From Lojkania enalia (taxonomy: Eukaryota > Ascomycota > Dothideomycetes > Pleosporales): a stretch of DNA of 64,000 nt. Made by a program: the position numbers and the translations under genes. A model generated the notes under the pieces. It had not been told where the DNA came from. It did no database searches and was given only the letters and a program-made list of their open reading frames with translations. Below, in pieces: positions 1 to 11,873 of this stretch (its first letter is position 1; each line of letters opens with the position of its first letter). Location: the NCBI GenBank assembly GCA_010094045.1, contig ML986584.1, positions 558,001 to 622,000 of the forward strand. The letters run 5' to 3'.

Positions 1-2
1 TT

Positions 3-1266
3 CATGGTCCGGAACATTTCACTACGCTGAGAGTTAGCTTGTGGCTTGGTGGTGTCTACGTTTTCCTTTCCCGGTATGACACCGCTCTGAGCTATCACCA
101 AAGGGCCTTTGTGGGGTTTGAAAAGACGCTAGGACCTGAGAATAGTGAGACCATCAATGCACAATACAGGTTAGCAGGAGTACTCGGTGAGATGACAAGG
201 CTGGCCGAGGCTGCGAACATCTACAAAGACAACCAAGCTGTGTGTAAGAAATCAAGAGGTGTTGAGGATGACCAATATTTAAGAGCTACATTGCAGCTAG
301 GGCAGTGTCAAAGGATGTTGCGTAGCGATCTCGCCGCCGAGAAGACCTTGAAATCTATGCTGCCCGACTCCGCCGACCCTAGTCATGAGCACTGGAACAA
401 TTTCACCTTTCGGGCTGCACAGGAGCTTATAAAGCTCTACATTGATATGGGAAGAAGAAATGATGTGCAAAATATTGAGAAGTGGATGAAAGGCGAAGTA
501 GAGATTCGCAGCGCAACAAAAAACATACAAAATATGTTAGAAGACGAGCCATCGCAATCCATCGAGAACGAAGAAATGTCTTCTAGTAATAATAAGGTAT
601 TGCGACCAATTCTAAATGAAGAGGTATGTCTTCATATCCAGTATAAGCATTAAATCCCGATATTCACAGGCCTAGTCATTCCATTGGGAACTGAAAATAA
701 TCGATTCGACTGGACAACACTTGCATGCCATGGCACTAATCGATACGCAATGCCAAAGTGGGAATTGGATATCACAACGCCTTATCGAGCGCCTTGGAAA
801 GAGCACCGCAGTGTCTCAAAATTTTGATACCCCTGAGCTAGCCGATGCCAGCGGCCGGTCAGTCAAGGCGTGTGGAGTGGTGGAATTGGAATGGAAGCGG
901 TCACCACGCGGTAACAGATTTCATCAATGCGAGTTCTTCATCTTTCCTCCATCTTCCAACCAATTTGATGTCATTTTCGGTGTGGAGTATATAGTCAAGG
1001 AGAACCTCTTGACCGTGAACGAGGATGCTCTTGTCCCGTTAATCACGCACAAGAAAATAAGCAAGAGTAAGTCAGCTCCCACTCGATGAATGGCAAGTCT
1101 TGGAGCACGCTGAAGCATTGTAGATGATCAAGCTGCCATTGATATTGCGGAAGAAAAGCAGCGTCAGGAGAAGGCGGCTCTACAAGAGAGACGAGATAGA
1201 GTCCAACAGGGCAATACATTGCAGCAATCGGAAAACCAGAGTCCCACGGCCCGACAATCGGGTTAG
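3..1266 (+). CDS. TPR protein with retropepsin-like C-terminal region (5'-partial)
   Basis: The frame is open to the left edge, so the N-terminus is missing. Model: exons <3..623, 676..1066 and 1124..1266; the joins keep frame and give 384 residues. The first exon encodes kinesin-light-chain-type TPR repeats, such as the ALSYHQRAFVGFEKTLG and HGPEHFTTLR stretches. The second exon encodes a region resembling the retropepsin-like domain of fungal repeat proteins (ALIDTQCQSGNWIS). The usual D-T/S-G catalytic triplet reads D230-T231-Q232, so protease activity is doubtful. The third exon is a charged, Gln/Glu/Arg-rich tail, probably helical. In filamentous fungi such TPR blocks are often the sensor end of NLR/STAND proteins, but no NTPase domain is visible here because of truncation. 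It converges on the DUF6594 gene, with 122 bp between stops. Family calls are by eye; TPR is secure, the rest moderate. Confidence 0.7.
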
Positions 1267-1388
1267 CAATCCTGAATTGCAACCCGCGTTATTAACAGGA
1301 TTTGGCGAGGTCTTTCTTCCAATATTTCGAAAGACGCAAGATAAACAAATATAGGAATGTAGCAAATAGAACTACTCTCCCTCACCTT

Positions 1389-2413
1389 CTATTGAATATG
1401 AATTGGATACTCCTGATTGCTTGTTGTTCCTACGAATACGACCTGAACGGCAGCAAAACTTTACACAGGTCAATAGGATTCACTTAGGGCGTATACCGGC
1501 CTGCTTTTACTTACGCAGCTGTAGCTGAGAAAATCTCAATAACTCTGCCATTAGTGAGCAAACCCAGGGCGGCCGAGAAAAGTACAGTGAAGGCACCAAT
1601 AATGGCAAGCCGTGCTGCCATGCTCGAAACATAGTAAAGAACCACTGTTGCTACGACAGGAAGAACAGAAGCACATATTGTTCCAATCAAGGCACTTATT
1701 TGTAGCACGGTTTGCTGAGAGTATTCGACTGTATTTGCATGAATAGTCGAAGATTTTGGTTTCTAACTTCGTCAGCATATCAAGCCCTGTTTGACCTGTG
1801 ACTCCTCACTAACGCGAAACCGCCATCCGAAGCGATGGTGATACCAATGGAGGAAGGAGTCAGACAAAATCCGAGAAATGGGACTTTGATTCTCCCGTCT
1901 CCTGAGGACAACAATATCGGCCATATCGGGTTTCTCCCAGATATCACTGTCCGATCCTAGAAGGTAAACATTTCCCATCTTCGGGTCCTTCATCCAGATT
2001 TTTAGAAACTTGAGGTCCTGTGAATTGGGCGTCTCTGCTTTCAAAATGAGTCTTTGTAGGAGTAAAGCTTCGTCTTCTATATGTCAGCCTTGTGAAGCAT
2101 TCTGCTTTTTTGTTTACTTGCTATATTCCTTCAATGTCCTCCGGATATCTAGAACGGCGCGCCATTGTTCGGGATTACCGCCGGGTACTTGTTCGGATTC
2201 GCTAAGAGTCTGCCAGTCTCGGTCATAGATTGTGCGATCTTGGTGACCGGACTCCGCGTCCGCCTTTGCTATTCGCTTTAACCGAAGCTCTAAATGTGTC
2301 AACTCGGCCTGGTAGTAAAGAAGGTTCTGAGCGTTGAGCGTTCCGAAACGACGGAACACTGCTGTCTCTGGGTAAGCTCCCATCAGGGAAGCGAGGTTGC
2401 TATATCCGGTCAT
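1389..2413 (-). CDS. DUF6594 family membrane protein
   Basis: Model (minus strand): exons 2122..2413, 1810..2076, 1515..1728 and 1389..1458, 280 residues, in frame throughout. Features typical of fungal DUF6594 proteins are visible in order: an N-terminal LASLMGAYPE / FRRFGTLNAQNLLYYQAEL block, a W-x-LSES motif, DLKFLKIWMKDPKMGN, and a hydrophobic C-terminus with two or three membrane segments ending FSATAAFAAVQVVFVGT. The first intron only keeps frame if its donor is GC (GCAAGT...ATATAG, 45 bp); using the nearby GTAAAC breaks the frame. Start chosen at the Met directly before the conserved TGYSNLASL block; an in-frame Met 123 bp upstream (2536) is possible. Function is unknown; the family is common in fungal accessory regions. 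Confidence 0.8.
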
Positions 2414-3711
2414 GGCGATAAGCTGTAAGAGGAGATGAGTTTGAGTGACAGAGTGAAGGGTTGAGGAAGAATTTCGAAGAGATGGCCAGCCTTGTACGAT
2501 GCTGCACATCCATAGGCTTTTCTCTGATGCATGCAAAGTGCATGGTGCTTATGAAGAAGAGTGAGGCAACCAATAGTAAACATGAGAATCAGGTTGACCG
2601 GTCACCTAGGAGTAAACAGCCATCCGTGAATCGGCGCATTAGGCCAAACTATGCGACCCATTTATTATACGTAGGAATCCTTTCCTAGGTCTTTCCTAAC
2701 TCTTTCCTAGGCTTAGGGCGTGCTTGTCGGAAAGTACAACTACATTATCGGGGAACCAATTTCCCGGATGCGGAATAATATACCCTTCAAATGGAGCAAG
2801 AAGGCTGGAAAAGAATAGCATCACTGGAGAGAGGAGCAGTGTCTGACCAGTTTGAATAAGAAGAGAGATGATTTAGTAGCTGTCATAAGCTGATGTGGTC
2901 GAGGAAATCGTCGGTCTGGTACGCTAAGTCCATCTAAGCGCAAGCCCTACACCCTGCTATCTTTCCTACGGCAGCACGCTCATCTACTAAATGGATTAAG
3001 ATTACTCTCCATCAACTTATAATGCATGATTTAGCCGCAACCGGTAACGTCTAATCAAAACCAACAGTGTCTCTATTGTATTTGTAATCTTGCTAAGGAG
3101 TATTCCTAGACCCTAGAGTATAGAACTACTCTATTCTGAAAGCTGGGTGATTGTTCTTCTCATTGTAGTAAATGCTATTCATGCAGCAGTATTCAAGTGC
3201 ATAGCAGCATATCCCGGGATTAGATTCTTTCTTTCGATACGTAGTGTACAAACTGTTGTTAATTAACTATGCGGCTCTTTTGTATGGAGTACACAGCGAG
3301 AAAAAAAAATTAAATTAAATTAAAGGTCTGGTTAAAACCGGAAACTGATTTTACTCACTGAAGGGAATCCGTAGATCAATCTACCTTCTCCAATTGTAGT
3401 ACTTAGAGAACCAGCAAACCAAAAAAAGGTGAGATATTACCTAGTTAAAACTTCATGCTGCCCCTCGTAATAGGCGCTTACACATTCTACAGAGGCACAT
3501 GAAAAAGTGAAAAACGCTAGTTTGTGTGAAGAGTAGGATAAAAACTAGTTCCGTAGTTTGATCTCTTAACGAATTCGTTAAATATAGATGCAAAACCGCC
3601 TGAAACCTTAAGAATGTGCATAGTGCTACTCTCTGTAACGCTACATGAACTAGGATCTGAAGTAGATCCCCACACTTGGGATAGTTCCATAGTGACGTAG
3701 GGGCTCAGCAA
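2414..3711 (+). other. Gene-free AT-rich stretch
   Basis: About 1.3 kb with no credible ORF on either strand. It holds short TTTCCTAGG/TTTCCTAA iterations near 2680-2710 and AT-rich runs around 3300-3330 and 3420. It could be a decayed element, but I see no terminal repeats or transposase remnant. Confidence 0.5.
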
Positions 3712-6136
3712 TCAAATCAACTCGATTCGGTCGTTTCCCACAGTCGGAATCATGGTCGAATTGGACGGAGAATGATCTCCTTGGTTGGTGATGATGGCAT
3801 GATACTTGAATCCAAAGTTCAGACAGAGTGCAATAATCAAGCCCACGCAAACAACAAGCGGGCCAAACATATTATCGAAATCCTTAGGGCTCCTCTCACG
3901 AATGAGCTTGTTGCGATACATATATATTCCCCAGCCCCACAACAGGGTGAACGCTGCGACAATAGTATATACCACTGCCAATGTTCTAGCGGTATTGTTG
4001 CTTTTACCTGCTGCGTTATAAAGTCCGAGTGATAGCGAGGCTAGTAGCACGCTAACGTGTTGCCATTTGATGAAGGTGCGCTGATTTGCGAGCCAGACTT
4101 TTGCCTCAACCCGCACGGGGCCTTGGTCTTTGATCCAGACCCCAGGATCGCGGATTCCGGGGGGAAGCTTTACTTTGCGCTGTTGGTGTGCACGTGCATA
4201 TCTGGACGAAGAAAACGAGGGGAATAGAGAAGCCAGCCCAGTGGATTTGGAGAAGGGTGTTTCATCCCAAACTGCCTGAGTTCCCTCTTCGTCGGAGTCG
4301 ACATCTTCGTTCGTCCGACCATTTTTTTGTCCATTATCTCTTTCAAATTGCGATACCCTTGTAGGTGTGCCGCCCTTCGGCAACGACTTCTGAGCTGATG
4401 GTGAGCCAACGGGAGACAAACCAGATGGGCGGTAGCTAGGGCTCGCTCGGTGTCCGAAAAGACTACCGACAGCAAACTCGTTCTCGGCGGCCTTCAATTT
4501 ACGCTCCTGCTCTTCTTCGAAAGCCTTTTCGGGCTCTTGTCTAATGTCGGTATCGACCTCGCTTAGCCAGAACGGAAATGTGTTCACGTAATCTTCGAAG
4601 AGTACAGCGGCACCGTGAACAAATTTGGAGAAGCGGGGTGTTTCTTTGACAAGGTGAGAGTTCATCAAATCGTCGATCCATTCGTATTTTTTCATGCCTT
4701 TCGTCTTGATCTCCAACACGGCGAAAGGGAATCGATTTATTTCACCTTTTCGAATAGCCTTGAATGGGTATTCCATTTGTGCACCATCGATATCTCGTCT
4801 ATGCCACTCGTCTGGTTCTCGGCAAGGCCGGTCCTGGTCCAGGGCATCTTCTCGAATGAAGGCAAGGTTAGTGTCAAGCGATATTCTGATGCGATCATCG
4901 CCAGGTATTTGGAAAGCAGTCCGTGTATAGTTAGCCCGAAGCACAGGCTGCAAGTCTTTATCCTTGATGAAGGACTGAATATCGTCGACCGCTTTCCGGA
5001 AATGATCAACCTCCTCTGTATCTTCTCCTGCGCGACTTTGTAGCTTTTGAATGGACTTTTCCATCTTGTATTTCCCTTCAATAAAGGGCTGAACATACTT
5101 CTCTTTAATGGGAAACCTTTGTTCTTCGCTGGCATCACCGTCCTTGATCACTTTTTTCTCAAATTGGATATCTGGCTTCTCAGTAAGTTGCCCGTACCAA
5201 CGGAGACGAAGCGAAGCTGCGTTGGGAGTATGCTCGACTTTGTCCGTGTACAAGGAGAATTTTCGATCATCAAAGTATACAGATGTAAGGGTCGGATCGC
5301 GTTGAGAACCTTCAGCGATTTTGGAGGTCTGGGGGTTATAGACAAGGACAGGTAGGCGACGCAGAATGACGGTTTTAACTTCAAGAAGGTTCTCGGGATG
5401 AACCCAGACTATGAGAAATTAGTATATGAATGTGCCAACGCGTTCATATCTTACATTTATGAGACGTGAAGCTTTCCCCGCCCGTCATGTCCTCGCCAAA
5501 TGAGATTGCCTCTTGAGCCTTCCCGTCCAGGCTTTGTCGAACAAAAGAATACATGGCCGATAGTCGATAGAGTAGTGGCGAGTAGTCCTCGGTGTTGAGG
5601 GGATGCTTTGTGAGTCTGGTCTCCAGGAAGGGCCTCAGCTTGTAGGCCTCGCCACGCTTCCGGTCATGCTTTTTGGTGGCCTTAAAGAAGGCTGTGTAAT
5701 TCAGCCGGCTATATTTCTCCAGCTCGTTGACTTCCTTGGTGATATTGTCCAATTCCGCCAGTACATCTTTCAGCAGCTTCTCCTTCTCGTCTGGCTTCAT
5801 CTCCGGCTTTTTTGGCGTATCATTGCTCGGCGAGGTCCTCTCCGGCTTGTCCGGCCGCTCCGGCTTTAGGCCAATTGCCAATGGCTCTAGCTTCTTTTCG
5901 CACGCCGTTGTGCGGTCACGAAGTTTCTGAGATGTCTTCGTCTGAAACTCGTGAACTTTCTCTAGCTGGACATTTAGGAGTTCGTCCACGAAGGTGCTTT
6001 CGTCCTCGGTTGTCCAGGTATCATCGTCATCGTCGACATTTCCCTCCTTCAAAAGCTTCTTGAGCTTATCGTAATCGACATAGTGCTGTTTCCAGGGCGG
6101 ATAGATGCTCTTGCGGAGGGTGCTGCCGAAGCGCAT
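3712..6136 (-). CDS. VTC4: Vacuolar transporter chaperone 4, polyphosphate polymerase
   Basis: Two exons, 5455..6136 and 3712..5408, with a 46-bp intron; 792 residues. It makes inorganic polyphosphate from ATP at the vacuolar membrane as the catalytic VTC subunit. Residues 1-~200 are an SPX domain that senses inositol pyrophosphates (start MRFGSTLRKSIYPPWKQHYV). Residues ~235-540 are the VTC tunnel domain, with KFWVHPENLLEVKT, the basic SLRLRWYG motif (R295, R297, matching catalytic arginines of yeast Vtc4) and FSKFVHGAAVLF. A low-complexity Ser/Pro linker follows, then a DUF202-type C-terminus with three membrane helices (about residues 670-775). Length fits other Pezizomycotina Vtc4. A CACGTG box lies 186 bp upstream of the start. 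Confidence 0.96.
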
Positions 6137-6638
6137 TGTTTCAATTGTAAAAAAGGCTTAAACGATTGAAGTATCCAACATACGAGGTATGAGGCACAGC
6201 AGAAAACACAAGGAATAGCTGGAGGAGAGAGCTATAATGCGTATATGGTGTAGGCCGAAGAGGCATGGGTTGGGATGGAATTGAGGATGGCGGGGAGCTT
6301 CCACCAGCCAATCATTAACCACGTGCAACACCAACTTTGACTGGCATCATAGCTTCCACGCACGGACTTCCAGCCCAAAAAAAGTAAATAGGCATGCGAT
6401 CACACCACGATCCTGGATTGGACTCAGCTGCACCACGGTATGTGGTCCAATGCTGCACTGGTGCAGTTACGTAAAGGAGAGAAGCCCATTAATAGGATTT
6501 GAGACGAGTTGAATACATGTTGAATGCCAAGTGACTGTCCCCTTTCTTCGGGAATGATGACTTTTAATATAATCCCAGATCCAGCCCCCCTCTAATGCAA
6601 TGCCGCCATCATCACAAAGAAACCTGTGCTTTTCTGCT
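6137..6638 (-). other. Promoter of VTC4 / 3' end of the ADE gene
   Basis: Spacer of 502 bp. It holds the VTC4 promoter with a CCAAT box near 6310 and CACGTG at 6322, then the 3' flank of the purine gene. No ORF is supported. Confidence 0.6.
6322..6327. promoter_or_regulatory. CACGTG E-box upstream of VTC4
   Basis: A perfect palindromic CACGTG, 186 bp upstream of the VTC4 start. Pho4 in yeast and NUC-1 in Neurospora bind this core in phosphate-starvation genes, and yeast VTC genes are Pho4 targets. Site seen in the sequence; regulation inferred. Confidence 0.55.
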
Positions 6639-8642
6639 CTAATGGTGGAAGAGACGGATGTGCTGCTCGACGAAGGTAATTCCCAACTTTTCGGCGGTCT
6701 CGAAGACAGCTCCGTCGTTCTGGCTTCCTGTTGGTGCAGCGATGTACTTCACTCCACTACGAGCAGCCCTGAAGACATTATCAATAAACGGGAAGAAAGC
6801 ATCCGAGCTGACAGCTACGCCATCAAGCTTCTCTAGCCAGGCTTTGCGCTCCTCAGGACTGAAGATTTGCGGAACTTGGCCCTCTTCGAAGTTCGATTCA
6901 AAATCTTCACGCTCAATTCCTGTCTCTGGCACCAGGCCACTACAGAGAAGATCAATAGCATTTGATTTTGAGGGCCGCTTTGTCCCTTTCTTCCACTTCA
7001 AATTCAAGGTTCGCTCGTGGAATCGCATCCACCAGTTGTCGGCCTTGTCACCGGCAAGACGCGTGCAATGGATGCGGGCTGAGTAGTGTTAGCATGATTG
7101 CGAGCATGTTTAGCGACAAGATATAACTTACACTGCTGGCCTGCACCAAGGCCGATAACTTGGCCATTAAGCGCGTAGCAAACGCTGTTGGACTGCGTAT
7201 ATTTGAGGGCAATAGTTGCCACCGTCAAATCACGCAACGCTACTTCAGGAAGAGGGCCCGAGATCTTCGGGGTAATGATTGTGTTGAATGTATCAGCTGG
7301 AGAGATCTTTGCATCGTTGCGGTGCTGTCGTAGAGTGATTCCGAAAACTGACCGCGTCTCTTCCGGTCCTGGAACAAAGTCTGGATCCATTTGGAGGACT
7401 AGGTACTTGCCACCTTTCTTTTTCTTCAATATTTCTAATGCCTCATCTGTGTACTTAGGAGCGATCACACCATCAGAGACTTCACGGCCGATGATTTTGG
7501 CTGTGGGTACCTTATAGATGTTTAGAATTTGCGAGAGCTAAGCGATTGAAGGATGTGACCTACGTCTACTTCATCAGACAAAGCAATGACATCACCGAAA
7601 CTCGACATTCGGTCAGCACCTCGCGCACGAGCATAGGCCTGAGCTAGGCTGGAGCTCTCAATGCCCTCAATGTCATCTACCATATAGGCTTTCCTCTCTT
7701 CTTCATTGAGTGGCACTCCGATAGCGGCACCGGCCGGTGAGACGTGCTAATTCTATGTCAGCTAGCTTATTTCTATGGTAGTTAAAGTAGAAGCAACCTT
7801 GAAACTGGCTGCAGCTGGGTAGTCTAAGGCCTTGCTCAGCTCTTGCACAAGGGGCCAGGCATTGAGAGCATCCAAGAGATTGATATATCCGGGGGCGCCA
7901 CAAAGCACCTTGAATGGAAGCCGGGATCTCTCTACATATACAGTCGCTGGTTTCTGATGAGGATTCGCGCCGTATCGAAGAGGTAACTGTTGGTCTCCGT
8001 CCCCTGCATATTTCTTTCTGAAGAAGTCGGAGATTGCATTGTCGTAGGCTGCGGTTTGTTCAAATGCCTTCAATGCATACTTTTGCCTGCTCTTTTCCGA
8101 GACCTCACCGTCGTTCTTAATCTCAGTAAGGAAGTCGTGGTAGTCCTTTGGGTCGCTGATAATAGTCACCCGGGCATGGTTCTTCGCCGCCGCCCGCAGT
8201 AGAGTTACACCACCAATATCAATCTCTTCCACGGCCTCAGGAATGGTCACGTTGATCCGGGCAATAGTCTCTGAGAATGGGTAGAGGTTGCAGACAACAA
8301 AATCGATTTTGTCAATACTGTTTGCGGAGAGGTCCTTGCTGTCTGACTCAAGGTTTCGGGCGAGGATCCCACCATGAACAGCTGGGTGAAGCGTCTTGAC
8401 ACGACCACCTAGCATCTCTGGTGCTTTTGTGATAGCGGAAACATCCTCGACAGGGAAATTTGCCTGCCGAATCATCTTTGCGGTTCCCCCCGATGCCAGA
8501 AGTCTGACACCTTGATCATGGAGACCTTTAGCTAGATCCAAGAGCCCGGTTTTGTCGTAAACCGACAGAATAGCTTAGGGAAGTTAGCATATCTTTTACC
8601 AAGTAAGCACAAGTTTCTCCTACCAGTCTTTTGTCCCGCCAT
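6639..8642 (-). CDS. ADE16: AICAR transformylase / IMP cyclohydrolase
   Basis: Five exons: 8624..8642, 7798..8573, 7564..7746, 7132..7510 and 6639..7078. All phases fit, giving 598 residues (yeast Ade16/17 are near 591). It catalyses the last two steps of de novo IMP synthesis: formylation of AICAR with 10-formyl-THF, then cyclisation to IMP. The N-terminal MGS-like cyclohydrolase domain starts [18 protein letters not shown] and contains [17 protein letters not shown]. The transformylase half carries the Lys265-His266 pair in [13 protein letters not shown], at the same position as the catalytic K266/H267 of human ATIC. The C-terminus is [11 protein letters not shown]. The first exon is only 19 bp and codes MAGQKT, so the start depends on that short exon. 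It is transcribed away from the Nudix gene. The choice between the ADE16 and ADE17 names is arbitrary in fungi with a single copy. Confidence 0.96.
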
Positions 8643-9147
8643 TGTGGTTGGGTGCGGTGGATTAGGTAGGAAGTGCAATTGAGCAAATCCGAAAGGAACA
8701 GCGCGTCTATGGGTATCTCAAAGAAAATGTGATTTTTCGGGCGGGGAGGCACTGGCGCATCACGACATCGTCTTGAGTTTTGGAAACTTTTTGCCCCGCG
8801 TTACGTCGGGCCTACCATGCCCCTCGTCCGATTTCGCAAGGCTGCGCCCGCCAAGGCCCTTCCAGAAGCTCTGACGCGAGATGAATGCTAGTGGCCAAAA
8901 CACGTCGGCGCTCGCTCCCACGCTCAAACGATCTCTTATGGCACTCCGCGCAGCCTGGAGTTCTGGAGGAAAGGCTTGCCCTACCAGTCGCCGCGTCGGA
9001 ACAATCCTCTTGCCTTCTGTGTTGCCTCCCATTTTCGCAGCCAATCACGTCCCAGATCTAATTTCCACCTCGGCTCGTATGGACTAATTCTGACATGCTA
9101 ATGGTCGGTGATGCTGCTTCTGCATTGTCACCCTTTCTATAGGCGCG
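8643..9147. other. Divergent promoter, ADE gene / Nudix gene
   Basis: 505 bp between two divergent starts. GC-rich, with short shadow ORFs only. I see no TATA box or recognisable Bas1/CpcA-type TGACTC site. Confidence 0.5.
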
Positions 9148-10628
9148 ATGGAGACCGGAACCGAAGCACTGATCTCACATCTTAGGGACGTTTTGCTCGA
9201 GCTTGCCGCCAATCCCTATCCTGAAGTTGCCTGTCCTCCGAGTGCTCCACGGAGAGCTTCGGTAGCTCTCATACTACGCATCCAACCGAACTATTCCCAT
9301 TGGCCTGCCGTCCAGAGCAGAGCTTCTCACTCCCACTCCCATTCGCATTTCCAGCAACAGCGTCGAAGATCCTCCGTTGCCTCCAATTCGGGTCATAAAC
9401 TGTCGTTCAAGGACATAATAGACACATTCTTCGAACAAGACTGGGTGAAGCATGGCGACCCGGAACTGCTTTTTATAAAGCGGGCAACGAGAGTAGGAGA
9501 TAAGTGGACAGGTCATGTCGCTCTGCCTGGGGGTAAAAGAGACCCTGAGGATGAAGATGACCAGGTGACTGCTGTGCGCGAGGCCATGGAGGAAGTAGGC
9601 ATTGACCTATCCTTTTCACATGCTATCGCGGTAGGAAACTTGCCTCAAAGAATAGTGACGACATCATGGGGAAAGGTGCCGTAAGTCCAACCCGGGCGCC
9701 GGAATTTGGTCTCACAATAGTCCCTCGCTTTGAGACATTCTGCTTACGGTGATTAAGGCTAATGGTACTATGCCCCTACGTCTACCTCCTCACATCGTCC
9801 GAATACCCAGCCCAGCGGTTACAACCTACGGAAGTTGCATCAACCCACTGGGTTTCACTTCGAGCGCTCTTATCACCCGTCCTTCGTACGTATGAGTATG
9901 CGGATGTGTCGAATCGTCTTGCGAAATCAGAACTTGGGATTAAGCGATGGTTCCTCCAGGCCATGCTCAGCAAGATGATGTTTGCCGCTATACGTTTAGT
10001 GCCTTCAGAGAGCACATACTGTAGCTCTATACCTGGCTTTGTACCAGAAGGCCCGGCACCGAACAGTTCGCCAATCGGAAAATTGAAGGAGCTTTTGACG
10101 GGCCCAGAAGCCAACTATCCCGTCCGCCAGCAACCGCTCCTTCTGTGGGGCCTTACATTGGGCGTCATCTCGGATTTCCTTGAACATATTCCTCCCCACA
10201 ATGCCTTGGAGCTCTGGACCTATCCGACGTTCACTAACTGGGATGTTCGTTTCGCTATGTGGGCTATGTCCTACAGGTTCAGAAAGCAAAAGGTATTAGA
10301 TATGAGCTCGACGGAAGGCATTGCAACGACCAGGCTTGCCCAAGACGACGTTGATGCCACTAAGACGGCTAAGCAAGATCTCCCGGACTCGGAGGGCGGC
10401 GAAGTGGAGGAACCTGGGGAAGTGGGTATTGCGGGACTTGGAGTGGGGCGAAACTGGGGTAAAGCAGGGCGGGCGAAGTTGGCTGCGAGAGGCGCTGCGG
10501 TCAACTCCATGCTGGAGGGTTATTACCCAATCGTGCGTAAAGCTGTGGCAACGGCTTTAGTCGGTAGAATAGCGATAGTCTCACTCTTGGTGGCGTATTT
10601 GTGGGGTAGACATAGAAGGCGTGGCTGA
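9148..10628 (+). CDS. Nudix hydrolase, CoA-pyrophosphatase type, with C-terminal membrane tail
   Basis: Two exons, 9148..9680 and 9758..10628, 467 residues. The Nudix box sits near residues 125-155: GHVALPGGKRDPEDED followed by REAMEEVGID. The GGKRDPxDxDD form is that of the NUDT7/NUDT8/Pcd1 group, which hydrolyse CoA and its derivatives. Before it is a His/Ser-rich insert (alternating Ser-His near residue 65) and a basic Gln/Arg patch. The C-terminal half is not a known domain to me; a conserved-looking LWGLTLGVISDFLEHIPP segment may be helical. The last 25 residues form a single hydrophobic helix followed by RHRRRG, which looks like a tail anchor. Substrate and organelle (peroxisome, ER or mitochondrion) are inference. 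Confidence 0.88.
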
Positions 10629-10861
10629 TTTAATACGTGTCTTGGCATTTTGCTAAGTCTGAGAGGTAAGGTTCCAACTTCTCTCGTGTCCAGTTCAATC
10701 TAATCATGTCACGGTCACGCGAGTTGGAGGTGTCATCGCCGACCTCGGGGACTGAAGCCCTGCAAGAACAATATTTCCTACCTCAAGATTAGAGTCTCGC
10801 CCAAGGTTTTTATTTGACATTTAATCGCCCTGATGTAGTCTGCCGTAACTACTCTGTGAGC

Positions 10862-11763
10862 CTAGAAGTTGGATGATGCCAAGCCTTTGCGCCTGTCTTC
10901 AAAGCGGGCTGCTCCGAAGAATTGTTGAGGCTGCATTCCGTATTCATGGCATGCCTTCTTCGAGTTGCTCAGCATCACCCAGATTCCCAACGGTTGGGTC
11001 GACAGCCATACTGGGAATTCTTCTGAGCCGAATCTGGCCAACTCTCGGGCGTAGATCGGATGGCGCTCGGGATAGCTCGCAGTGTTCGGGTATATCTTCC
11101 AGCGAGCTCCTCTCACATCGCAGAAAATATAGACGTATGCGAGGTCCAGAATCTGAGGCATTCCCATATTATTATCTAAGCTACCGAAAGATATTTCGTC
11201 GTGTTTGCATGCCGCCGAACGGGAGGCACGACGGAGCGGCAAGCGGCAAGTGTGGCGAAGCCGAATCGGCATCTTGACCTGAAACTCACAGTTTGCGACG
11301 ACAGAGCATACGAATGCTTGCCGTACTTGTAGAGAGCGATATGGATTTCTTGCTTATGTAGCTGCTGACTGAGGACTAGGGGCTCGGGAATAATGGGCTT
11401 GGGATGGATTGTTCCACGGAAAATCTCTGTGAATCAAAATCGTAATGCTGCTAGACCAGCCGCATGCGAACGAATAGTGTAAGAGTCATCACTGCCGACG
11501 ATGATCAACTGCACTGCCAGATGAACGCTGCTTCTCAAGAACGGTAAATTGCTCAATTGACTGCATAACGGCGATGTAAGCAGTGGTGGAGTGATACGGC
11601 GTCGACCTGGACCAGCCGAACCGGATCCTTCCGTGTGCCTTACGAAGTGGTGCCGGCCCCGGCTCGGGACATCGGCGACGTCACAGCAGCAGAATTTGGC
11701 GCTCAGGCTATCGCAATCCGTGTCTTGCCCTTCATTTTTATAAGCCCTCTGTCGCCCCTCCAT
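10862..11763 (-). CDS. Putative conserved hypothetical gene, possibly decayed
   Basis: Not recognised. Two blocks on the minus strand look coding: 11290..11426 (EIFRGTIHPKPIIPEPL, then HKQEIHIALYKYGKHSYAL) and 10862..11152 (YVYIFCDVRGARWKIYPN, FGSEEFPVWLST, then ACHEYGMQPQQFF, ending at a stop at 10862). They join in phase through GTGAGT...CCTCAG (137 bp). Upstream the same frame is open to an ATG at 11763 but is cut by one TGA at 11434-11436. Either a 66-bp intron with a weak GTGATG donor removes it, or the codon is a mutated CGA and the gene is broken. The proposed 5' end overlaps the RCF2 promoter, so the true start is uncertain. Confidence 0.4.
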
Positions 11764-11873
11764 CGCTCAGCACCTATCCTCGACCCCCTAATCCCCCGGC
11801 AGTTCTCACAGCAGTCTGTACAAGCAAGCCTGCAAGGCATTTCTACACACAACACCTACCGCATACAGCCAAA

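Noticed and set aside
10873..11277. 134-codon plus-strand ORF
   Set aside because: Shadow of the better minus-strand reading.
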